From positions 11,738,214 through 11,802,213 of the forward strand of contig CM029111.1 in the NCBI GenBank assembly GCA_016859345.1: 64,000 bases of DNA, in the 5' to 3' direction. Positions 1 to 10,079 of this stretch are shown here, piece after piece. Numbering within the stretch: the first letter of the stretch is position 1; the number at the start of each line of letters is the position of its first letter. The notes beneath the pieces were generated by a model. The model worked only from the letters and a program-made list of their open reading frames with translations, did not search any database and was not told the origin of the DNA. The position numbers were made by a program, and so were the translations under genes. The stretch is from Istiophorus platypterus. Its lineage: Eukaryota; Chordata; Actinopteri; Istiophoriformes; Istiophoridae.

Positions 1-607
1 TTTGTTCAGTTCTTGTCAACTCTTCTCACTAAAGGCTAAAAGAAAGTGGGACAGAAATGTGTCAAAAAAAGGTGAGGATGTTCACATCATTATCAGTGAA
101 ATGATTTCACTCGATGTTTCACATAGCCTTTAAGCACAGACAAAATTGAATGTTGGGTTCAAATTAATTGCCTTTCTGCTGTTATCATCCTCCCACAGAA
201 TGGCTTTTATCAAAATTATTATCTAATGGCTGAAAATGTCTGCATAAAGCTCGCACGGCTACCAACAACTTACTCATATTCTGTTTCATGGAAGCTTAAA
301 TGACCTACATCCATTTTCCACCCACACCCTCATCTTCCTCACTGGCACTACACTTAACATAATGCTGCAGCACATTACCCAACAGAACCATGGCTGCAGA
401 AAAAGAAAAGGGACAGAATTGTACCTTATTCCAATGTCAAGGTTCATTCGTTGATATTCTGACACTCAAACTCACCTTGTACCTGTGGATGACCCATGTC
501 AATCAGTGACCAGGTGCATTATTACCCACTGCAGCCACACACAACCTTGTCTTTAAATCACTCTCACCATGCCCTGTCTGTGAACCTAGCAATAAAGTCC
601 TGTAATA
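1..607. other. Unique AT-rich non-coding DNA
   Basis: No recognisable exon, RNA gene or repeat family was seen. There is no open frame of useful length and no tandem structure. It ends at the TA dinucleotide just before the first Tc1-like relic. Confidence 0.5.
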
Positions 608-1222
608 CAGTCCTGAATTTTAAGTACAGAATTTAGAATATCTTCAGAAACAAATGCAAAGCAACCAATTCTGTGTAATTAAAATATCCGTCTTGCCTTT
701 TTTTTTGCGCCTTTCTTTCAATAGTGTTGTCCTCCTTGGCCTCCCCTCACAGACCACTACTTGGTTTAGTGTGCGGCGTATGGTGCAGGCTGAATCCACC
801 ACTCCAGACTGCTCCAGGTAAGCCTGAAGCTCTTTAGGTGTCTTGCATGGTGCTTTTTACACAAATTGCATCAACTTTGTCAGACTTATCTCATTGACTT
901 ATCTCATTGAGTTTCCTCTTAGGACCCACATTCTGGAGGTATCTTAACAATTAGATGACTTTTTTTCCGGGGTGGTGGTGGTGGGGGGGGGGGGGGGGCT
1001 GATTTAAATCATAAAAAGGGTACCAATACTTGTGTTAAGGGTACATTTTGTGTCTGTATTTTTTATTTCACTGTTTGAAATGTTTTTGTGTTGTTGTTGT
1101 TCACTAACTCTGGAAATTTTATTAAATATTCTGATTATACAAAATTTATTCATTTGCATTTATTTCTGAAGATATTCTAAATTCTGTAATTAATGTTCAG
1201 GGATGCCAATAATTTTAGAATA
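608..1222 (-). mobile_element. Decayed Tc1/mariner-like DNA transposon, transposase remnant on minus strand
   Basis: The ends are inverted repeats: the sequence from about 630 to 662 reappears reverse-complemented at about 1154-1188, sharing the core GAATATCTTCAGAAA. The left end reads TA then CAGT, the usual Tc1 target site and terminus. The minus strand between about 935 and 725 translates in pieces to a Tc1 transposase N-terminal segment, including KELQAYLEQSGVV and CTIRRTL, which match the helix-turn-helix DNA-binding region of that family. Only this N-terminal part remains; the catalytic DDE domain is missing and the frame is broken. A 13-16 bp direct duplication (ACTTATCTCATTG twice, about 895-922) and a G-rich tract lie inside. 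The right terminus is eroded, so the end coordinate is approximate. Non-functional. Confidence 0.8.
969..998 (+). repeat. G-rich tract (GGT repeats then 16 G)
   Basis: Several GGT units are followed by an uninterrupted run of 16 G at 983-998. Such tracts can form G-quadruplexes and are prone to length change and sequencing error. It lies inside the first Tc1-like relic. Confidence 0.9.
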
Positions 1223-1927
1223 AATGTAATGCCCTTGTCTCCCAGCATTTAAGTGTTGATAGTATGACTTAAGTGACTCAAGCTGAGTCAGAGTAGGAGA
1301 GTGAATATAGAGTAAGTCCTCTGAGAATTTATAACAATTGATCAAATTAATTTAGTCATATGTTCTTTTTAAAATGGCTTGGAAATCAAGCCAAATATTA
1401 AACTGCTATGTCTGCATTAGAAAGCATTGTGAAAGGGCAGGGGCAACAATATATTGGTTGTGACCACATGTTAGCGTTATTACTGTTATTCGGGAGGTAT
1501 AAGTGAAGGCATCCTACGAAGGCCAAGGGGTCAGTTAGGATTTTGATGCACCTAAATTGAGGTGGCACAAACACATAAAATAAAGGTTCTTACAAACACA
1601 AGATCTCTGGTTAAAGGCTGCTCTGCATGTTTGAAAGAGTCATTCACCACTGAAGGATTTCCAATTCTTCCGATTCTGTGACGCATATTGTGAAGCAGAT
1701 TCAGGTAGAGGGGATAATCCAGTACACAGTCCATTAAGCTTTTTGACACACTGGACTGCTGTATTCAGTTCAGTGAGTATGTGTACACCGTGTATGTGTG
1801 AATCTTAAAGTGACGGTGAAACAATGAACAATTGTTCATTTTAGGTCAAAGAACTTGACTTAAGCTCACTTCTCTAAGCCCTTTGCTAAGTCTTACACGC
1901 CTTAGTTACTGCTGGTTCACCTGTCAG
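1223..1927. other. Unique non-coding DNA
   Basis: AT-rich, with no recognised repeat and no exon-like segment. The 65-codon minus-strand frame at 1552-1749 shows no family motif and is likely chance. Confidence 0.5.
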
Positions 1928-2031
1928 GTGTTGAAGTCAACCCAAGCAAACATGCAACTTAAAGTAATAAGATTTTCTAGTGTTGAAGTCAACCCATGCG
2001 AACATGCCACTTAAAATAATAAGATTTATCA
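1928..2031 (+). repeat. 52-bp tandem duplication, two copies
   Basis: The segment beginning GTGTTGAAGTCAACCCA at 1928 is repeated at 1980 with a 52-bp period and a few substitutions (for example CAAGCAAAC against CATGCGAAC). Only two units are present, so this is a simple local duplication rather than a satellite array. The interval 2032-2297 after it contains nothing recognisable. Confidence 0.9.
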
Positions 2032-2297
2032 CTCATAATGTAATTCTTGAAATGAGTCCCGGATTTAAGGCAGAGGTATACCAAATAAGATTTAACATTT
2101 TTGGTAAAAACTCTCAAATTCCAGCTGTCCAACTGTTCAAAGCTATGGATAGTTGGACAGTAGCAGGCTAGTTAATTGACATTAACTCTGTGAACTGGTT
2201 AAAATTCCATCTCTGCTCACTTTTTCACATCCCCAGCTGAGTCATGCAGAAATGAAGTCCTGCAAAATTGTCTTGAATACACATTTATGGCTAAATG

Positions 2298-2814
2298 CAG
2301 TGCTGGACAAAAGTTTTAAACTTTAGATTCTTATCCATCAGGCTATTACCATCAGAGAGGCATCTGATTAGCCCCAATTTCATTCTGCAGCATGACAAAG
2401 AGCCCAAATACACAGCCGGAGTCATGAAGAAGTATCTTCTGCAACAACAAGATCAAGGGGTCCTGTAACGGATGGTCTGGATCCTCCACAGCCCTGATCT
2501 TAACATTATCAAGTCAGTGTGGGATAACATGAAGAGACAGAGGGCACTGAGACAGCCTAAATCCACAGAAGAACTATGGTAAGTTCTCCAAGACATTTAG
2601 AACAACCTGCCAAGTAAGTTTAAAAAACTGTGCACAAGTGTACTGAGGAGAACTGCTGCTGTTTTAAAGGCACAGGGTGGTCACAACAAATAGTGATTCA
2701 TTTAGTTTTTTTCTTTTTGTTGCACACAAGTTAACTGATGAAAACTATTAATAGCATTATTTTTGAAAGCATCCTCCCTTCACTTTTTGTGCATAAAAGT
2801 TTTGCACAATACTG
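2298..2814 (+). mobile_element. Internally deleted Tc1-like transposon with transposase C-terminal half
   Basis: The left end CAGTGCTGGACAAAAGTTTT and the right end (reverse complement CAGTATTGTGCAAAACTTTT) form terminal inverted repeats, and TA follows the right end. Between 2340 and 2690 the plus strand reads as the C-terminal part of a Tc1 transposase: LQHDKEPKYTAGVMKKYL, then SPDLNIIKSVWDNMKR, then STEELW, NNLPSKF and RRTAAVLKAQGGHNK. LQHD and SPDLNIIKSVW correspond to the second Asp region and the DD34E third-acidic-residue region; the final acidic residue appears changed to K here (family consensus SPDLNIIESVW). Stop codons occur at about 2466, 2580 and 2598. The N-terminal half has been deleted so that the left inverted repeat joins the catalytic region directly. 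The element is dead. Its inverted repeats differ from the relics at 0.6 kb and 28.2 kb, so it belongs to a separate subfamily. Confidence 0.92.
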
Positions 2815-5800
2815 TATACGATACAATATATGATATGGTACCGTATTTTTAAAAAAATACATAACATTAGATTGTTCTCGCTTTCAGGACCAAGAGTTAG
2901 CCTATCATTAGCTAACTATATTATGATATATAGTTAGTAATCCTTTTCTTATGAAAAACTGAAACATATTGGTTTAAAATACTTACAATAAAGCATCCAG
3001 CCTTGTTTGTCCAAATAACTTATGTATTTCTATAGAGATCATTTGAACAGCACCAACTACTGTAGATATGGACAGAGATAAAAAGTCATAGCCCTCCAAA
3101 CTATTCGGATACAGACTGTCACTCTTATCAAAGCCCCACTGCACACTGCTTCACCAAGTCTAAAGATTCACCTGCAATCAGTAGTTATGGTCAACAAACT
3201 ATTACTGGACAGTCTGAGGGAGGGTTTAACCTACAGTGGGGATCTACTATATATCTGAAGCAAAAACTACATCAGTGTGAAAAACATTTCTACTTTATAC
3301 TTAAATTTTAACTCCACTTTAAGATTATGCCTTTCCTTTCTATGAGTGCTAATATCTTGCTGCCCTAGAGGGACACTCATACTTACTGCTAGGGAAAGGG
3401 CTGTTTTGAAGTCGACCAGACAGAATTAGGATAAGTGACTGGTGAGTATATGTATTGCTATTTAGTGGACTCAGTGCTCACTTAAAATGATGACCATTAG
3501 GGACCTCATTTAAGGCTGACTAAAGGTTCTTAGTCGGAATCTGAACTTTAAGCTATTATCACAGAAATGGTTGGAAAAAAAAAATAAAAGCGCTGCTTTC
3601 AAAAGTCACCAGAAATGAGAGCTTAAAGGCAACTTTTTGAAAAATTGCATCCCACAGGAAATATACCAAGCAAAAAACTGAAAAAGATGAAGTAGAGAAA
3701 GGGGGTGGGTGGGGTTGGACGGGTAACCATAATTTGCCATGGTTTTTCTCTGTACCTTTAACCTGGGCTGTCTTCCTTTCTGTCTCTGCTACAGACAATG
3801 GGGCGTAAGGCATGCTTCTGCCAGTGTCATTGGAAGACTAATGAGATGGCACCGGGCCCATGAATGGCTCATTGGCCTGATGCACATTACTGTCTCTAAG
3901 TGTTTCTTCATCCCGTTATGGCTGGCCATGCAGCAGATCTCCTACCTGTAGCAGAGATTGTGATGAATAACAGAAATGTGCAGCGTGATGGCCCACAGTA
4001 TACCATCAATACAACCCAATGTTAAGGCTGTAAGCTATTCTTCCTACACCCACGTGGTTTTTTCAATTGTAACCATTTGCTATTCCTTATAGAGTGAATT
4101 AATAATTCATTCACAGCTTAGTGACAAGAAGGGGCTGTCATGTAATTCACTGCTACAAACAAAGAAATTAATTAAAAGAAAGTAATGAATTAACGAAGCA
4201 AACTACTGATTGATTCTTCCCTGAGTTTTAGAATTCCTCTCCATTAGACCACAATAAATAATTAAATGAATGGGTATCAGTGTCTGAACTAACAGGACCG
4301 TAACCATGCAACATTAGCATGTTGCAATTTTTAATTAAATGCATAGGTTTTAACTGTTCTGAAGTTTCGCCTGTATTATTTAGTGGATATGAGCCAAACT
4401 GTGCCAGATATGTAAAAATTATGTGGGAAAAGCTCTGTGACAAAACACAAGTTGTAATTCACCGCTAGCTTAAAGTGGCTGTTTACATTTGCCATGGTTA
4501 CTGCATAAATGAATGACAAAACGTTTCAGTTTCTCATTTGTGTGAAATCTTTGCTTTGCCTTGCATCCATTTGGAGCTGTTCTGTTTTCAAAGGTGGAGC
4601 GTGTCAAGCACAGAAAGCATTAACAATTACCTGAGCTCTGAAACTGATCCCATCTGAATCAGACTTGAGTATTACCAAGTGAACAGTTACAAGATCTCTG
4701 ATGATTTTCAGCTATTTTGGTACCTCAAAAAAAGCTATTAGTATTTGATAATTCATTCTAAGTCAGTTGAAGTCATATCTCGAGCCAACTTAAGACTTTG
4801 GTTCTCAGTATATCGTCCATAAATAATTGATCATATCTTCCTACTTCAGCCAGTCCCAAGAGATCTTTTACCTCTCTTCAAGAATTTATTGCTTCTAGAT
4901 TGAATATTCCTTTTCATTTTCCTATTTTATGACATTAAAGGAGGTCTGTGATTGATATTTGCCTAATTATTAATGCAACAGAGTGGATTCCGAAAGGAGA
5001 AAAAAAAGTAAGAGTAAGTGTATAAATCAGATTCAGTGCCATACATTATCCATGACACTCCAAAGCCAGTGTTGCCCAGTCCCCTGAAGCTCATCTTCAG
5101 GCTAGATACGCTCCTTGGATCCACAGGCATGGAAAGGAGGGCAAAGAGAGAGCAGAATGAGGCAAAAAAAAAAAAATGAGAACACAGCATTGGGTGGTAT
5201 TTCAGCATGGGATGCCCAGTCAGACTTCAGGGAGGTAATTAATTAACAACAACAACAAATATGTCCAAGCTGAGACCTCTAGGGGCACCCTATGTTTCCT
5301 CAGATCTTTGTCCAGGAAATGGATGGCTGGGCTGGAGTAGGTTTATGTAGAGCAGGGCTCTATCCAGAGAGATGCCACACAAGAGTCAGGCATCACGACA
5401 CAAAAAAAAAAAAAGACAATTTATGATTTCCAGTTAAACTCTAGAATAATGGAGATATTTCCGGGCAAGAAGGATCGTTTAACAATTTCTGTCACTTTCT
5501 TGCATAACGTAACCATAAAAGTGTCTCATTAAAGATATCATAGTTGTGTCATGTATCATAATTAACCAATATATAAGCATTAATAATGATTTACAGTAAA
5601 GCCACATACCCAAATGAGAGGTATAGTCATTAATAAGCAACCTCATTCTCATAGTGTATAAAATCTGCTTCATCATATGACAGCCTCTCTCTTAATATCT
5701 TGATGAGATATTTGAACATATCAAAGATTACATTTTTTTCTTAAAGAAAATCTTGAAAAGCTTATTTAGTCATTTAATTATTAATTACATTTACATTTTT

Positions 5801-7850
5801 AATGCATTTTGTGGGACTTTTTTTTTTTTTTAATAATTCCCTGCTTACAAAAATGTATTATTTGAAAAATAATCATCAGACTGGCTTCCTCCAAGTTAAT
5901 AATTTGACTGCAAAGTTTTTCTCCTTTTAAAATATCCTAAAAACAGAAGAATTGATTTTCTAAACAAAAATATTAGAGATAAATGGTAGTGATCCCGTGG
6001 TAAATGTTTACTTGAAGGGTTTAACATTTCCAAAGTTAATCACAAACTGATTTACTGTTTCCCTTTAATTACTTAAACCATGTCCAGAGATCACCCATCA
6101 AGTTCAACTGTTTGGTTGAGCCTCAAAAAAATTCAGAATTTTTTCTACTACAGAAATCTGGAGCTCATCCAGTATATTTTTTTTCTAATTTTCTTAAAAA
6201 AATAAAGCATCTAAAACAGGCAACACCTTTTGCTTCATTTTCTAGTTTGGCTCGAATTTATGTTCTAGTCGATTTATTCCATTCGTGAACGGCATTAAAC
6301 TCCATCTTGTTTGCCATGCTTTGTGTGGGAATTTTTTTTTTTTTTGCCATGTCATCACCATTCACATCTATACAACCAATGTGTTTATGATTAAATTACT
6401 ACTAGAGCACAAAATCGTTTACAAAGGCACAAAGTTCTTCACTGATCTAGCACGTAATTTGCTTGCAGAGTGAATCAGATACATTTAACTTAAAAATGTA
6501 CAAAATTTTCTTCTGGGGAGCAGACCTTCCACCACAGCCTCGCAAAATACTCTGGGAAACACTGTCTGAGGGAAGACTACAAAGACAAGAAATGGTAGAT
6601 GGAGATTTTTTTGATCTCTGTAGTGTATAGATTTTATTTTAAATAAAGTATTACATGATAGTTTAGATGTTTGGTTAATGCCGCAATCATATAATCATTG
6701 AGCAGAATCTTACTCTGCTGCGTCATGAGGTAACGTATCAGTGCATCTGATAAAATACTCTTATCATATATGAGATTGAGAGGAAGAAGTAAAGACAAAG
6801 CTTGATGAGCTGTATCTGACACGAAAGGAAACAGAGTAAATCCTTAGCTTGTGGCATCCTTCGATGCCTGTTCAGCTCTGCAAAATAACAAATCCCTTCA
6901 GTCTCTGGCTGCGCACTGGGATCCATTCAACAACTACATATCTCCTAGACTCTAATACTAAATTTAAAAGATGACAGGCTTGCAGATTTTACAATGATAA
7001 ACTAAATTACTGAAATAGTGGTAGCAACATTAGTGAGATCAGTAAGAGAAAGTAATAACAGCATGTCCATTCTCAGTTATGTACAATTAAAAAAAAAACA
7101 ACTTTTAATATATGGTGCCCTTTGTGTAATAGGCACAAATGGATCACTTAAAAAAAAAAAAAAAAGTTTTAAATATTGGGAGCCTTAGTCTTGACAGGGA
7201 ATTTGTCTTCATAATCATGAAACACCATGTTTTCCCCACTGCCTCTGACCACATCGAGAAACCAGTGTACATAGATGAATTCCCTAACAGCAACCCAAGA
7301 CCCAGAGTCACATTGCTGATCAAGAGCCACAGCAATCCTTTAACATGTTTTTCCATCAGGCATGCATTGTATGCTAAGAGGACATGGTGTTGTATGAGGG
7401 TGCTACGGCTGTTTTATTAGCTCCCTCAAACTCAATTTCCATTTAATTTGTGAGCTGGCTCCTCGAGTCTGCGCCTGGCAGCTAAAGGTATAAATCTGGC
7501 CTTATCTGGCCCCGGCATGCACAGTTCATATCCACACACCCTGTGCCAACAACAGATCTATAATTCATGGCCAAGCACACCCACATTATTGGCTGCCCAT
7601 GTATTAGAAAATACAACACAGGAAAAAGAATTCAATGTAGTGTCATCCAAACAGTTCAGAAGGCAAGAGGGTATGTTTTCTCTCCCCAGAGACAAACCAT
7701 GTGACACAAACTTCTCTGTAGTCCTATTACACATAAAAAAAGGAATGCATTGCATCGAACTTTTCACATTTATATTCTGCTGGGTGGCTTCCTGGGTCGT
7801 TATGCCAAAGTGAGGGTTAACATCAATGTGACCCCCAGGTGAAAGAGTGC
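2815..7850. other. Unique AT-rich non-coding DNA
   Basis: About 5 kb without a recognised gene or repeat family. It contains several A or T homopolymer runs (near 5166, 5401, 5820, 6335 and 7149), which account for some open frames there. The minus-strand frames at 3559-3813, 4963-5208 and 5479-5676 show no domain, no consistent codon pattern and no splice context that I can support. Confidence 0.5.
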
Positions 7851-7878
7851 TATGTTTGACAGATGGGGAATTATTCCT

Positions 7879-7895
7879 CCAATTAGGCTAATTGG
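7879..7895. promoter_or_regulatory. Perfect palindrome of homeodomain-type half sites (candidate enhancer core)
   Basis: CCAATTAG and CTAATTGG are perfect inverted copies separated by one base. Each half contains the AATTAG/CTAATT core bound by many homeodomain proteins. The flanks (7840-7990) also hold GACAGATGGGG and TTAAATCAAATAAAC, and no repeat is recognised, so the block could be a conserved non-coding regulatory element. That is inference: no conservation data are available here, and short AT-rich palindromes also arise by chance. Confidence 0.3.
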
Positions 7896-9559
7896 ATGAG
7901 ACAGGTCAGGGGATATACGCTGTTGAATTAAATCAAATAAACAGAGGGGAGGGTGTTAAATTCTCTTCAGGAATAACACTGAACGAGTCAGGCCACTGTT
8001 TCTGTGAAAATCCATGCTGGAAAAAAAAAAATATTGCTGCTACAGTGGTAGCTGGCCTTGTGAGCCGTTGCATGCTTGTCATTTGTCCGTGGATCATCAT
8101 CCAATTATGCTCTCCAGCTCATCTGTGTCTGTCTTATACGGTTTGCTTGCCACACTTCAAAAGTGCAACATAAATAGTTAAAAGTACTGGCAAAATGTTA
8201 TACTTTTGTCAATGAACAAACTGTCTTGTGAGTCACGAACAGATTCAGTTTATCACTCTTCAGAGAGGAAATGTGAACGTAATGGACAATAAACTCCCCA
8301 CGATAAAGGGAGACAAAGTCTTTGTCCAAGAACAAAAGGCACGTCATGTTACATGGAAAGGCAACAGCCATCCCTGCAGCACATGTCAACACCCCAGCAG
8401 GAAATGAGGTAATGGCAGTCAGTGTCTCATGCTCCCTGTAAGAGCAGGGAGATTAGGGCTGTGACATGTGGACAGGTGGTGCAGGAGGGAATTTATGGAA
8501 TTTTTAAGAGGCTACTCATCATGGTAAGGTGAGAGGGGAAAAGCAGGGCAAAAAAATAAGGACCCGGGGCAAGTCCCTCTGGTGTCCTCTTTAATGAGCA
8601 GTAAGGTGCCAGCACAAATGGAGAAAGGCTTCAGCAGCGTGCAGTAACGGTCGGCCCTGCGCTAGCTTAACTTCTTCAGCCTACCAAGGGCCTACTGTAG
8701 CTGGGAACAAGCAGTGAAATGAGTGAGGCATCAGACACTCGATAATTAAGACTTGAGAAAAGAGGTGAAGGAGGATACAACAACTAGTCACCTCAACCTC
8801 TCTTATTCTCTCCGTCTATGATTCCTTGGGGTCATGCTTGTTTTTGCCTTGATATCTCTTTTAATGAATGAGCACAGCATCCACTGCCCAAAGGGGGCCA
8901 GTGTTTGTGTCTGAAGAGGCAGGCGGGGGGGGGGCCACGTAGCGTTTTGTTTGTGTTGTTCTGGAGCAGCTGGAGGCAATGACAGGGAACACGATAACAA
9001 TTTTCATGCACTGAGTGAATGCATAAGCACCCACTCATCACAAAATCATAGGCACACAAACACAACTGTAAATGAACACCTGCTTTGATGCACAGCATAT
9101 GAAATAAATCATAATCAATACAGCACGTTGCATAAGTGTCATCAAGTAGGCTTCAAACTACTTGAGAATGTAAGCATAATTAAAACCACAAGTGCAGATG
9201 AAAGGATGTCCTCTCAAGACTATGTAGGTGACAGTTTTTTGTTCTGCTCCATTAATTTACAGTGGTCAGCCAACTTTGCAACTTCCCAAAAGTGCTTCAC
9301 AACAAATTCACGTTAATGTGAAGGCAGTGGTAGGATTAACTTTTAACCCCCAAGCGTTAACAAGGACATTTTTTGAGTGAGCTAACATTACCAAATACTT
9401 ACTCCCCATTTTTAAACAGCAGATATAGGCATTATCTCCCCTTTTTGTCAAGATGTCCTTTTTAAACTACGCACTGGGCTGAATTTGTATTATCTGTCCT
9501 GCAAAACAGATTTGGAGAATATCCCGGTAAACATGGTCTGTTGTTACATCATTAAGCCT
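7896..9559. other. Unique non-coding DNA
   Basis: No gene or recognised repeat. The frames at 7517-7813 (plus, 98 codons), 7892-8173 (plus, 93 codons) and 8832-9098 (minus, 88 codons) overlap frames on the other strand and show no recognisable motif. A run of ten G is present at about 8927-8936. Confidence 0.45.
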
Positions 9560-10079
9560 AAAATTCTACAATTCATTTGGCAGAAGTTTTATCCAAAGCA
9601 ACATACATCTCAGAGTTGAAACAACACAAGCAAGGATCTAGTCAGGAGAGAACAACATGAGTAAGTGTCAAAGCAAAGTTCAAGTCTGACAGGATGTAGG
9701 TGCCTACCGGCAGCTCAAGAGGCAATGCATAGAGTGTGTAGGATGCATAATATTTCTTTTTATTATTAAGTGCAGAGGTCTTCAGTAAAAAGCTGGCTCT
9801 TTAGTCTTTTCTTGAAGACTGAGAAGGATTTTGCAGACTGAACAGTTTGGTAACTCCATCCATCACCAGGGAACCGAAAGCTAGACCAAGAGAAGAGTCT
9901 AGCCAGTGACCGAGGGCCCTGTTGTGGTGGTTGCATCAGGCGTCTTTCATTGGCAGACCGTAGTGGGTGGGAGGGAGTGTAAGCCTGAATGAGGGAGTTC
10001 AGGTAGGCGGGAGCTGTTCTGGTTGCTGCTTTGTAGGCGAGTGTCAGGGTTTTGAATTTGATGTGGACCATGAACTTTT
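9560..10079 (-). mobile_element. 3' end of an L2/Rex1-like LINE (reverse transcriptase C-terminus and 3' tail)
   Basis: The minus strand at 9766-10071 encodes about 101 residues with the layout of the C-terminal tail of fish L2/Rex1-type LINE ORF2: KFKTLTLAYKA, then AYLNSLIQAYTPSHPLRS, then a proline/basic linker, a degenerate W-S/F-R segment, and SFSVFKKRLKSQLF at the end. This tail lies downstream of the polymerase domain and has no catalytic residues. The 200 bases after the stop (9760 down to 9560) form the 3' untranslated tail, ending with TTTGGATAAAACTTCTGCC on the minus strand. That resembles the TTTGGATAAAA-type tail common to fish LINEs and SINEs. The copy is 5'-truncated at about 10080: sequence beyond it (including the 61-codon frame at 10078-10263) has no reverse-transcriptase similarity. 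Dead insertion. Confidence 0.8.

Noticed and set aside
720..830. Exon-like segment (CCCCTCACAG before it, CTCCAG/GTAAGC after it)
   Set aside because: Translation of the opposite strand shows it is Tc1 transposase remnant (KELQAYLEQSGVV region); the splice-like signals are coincidental.
5160..7165. A/T homopolymer runs as possible tails of processed retrogenes
   Set aside because: No coding similarity or target-site duplication next to any of them.
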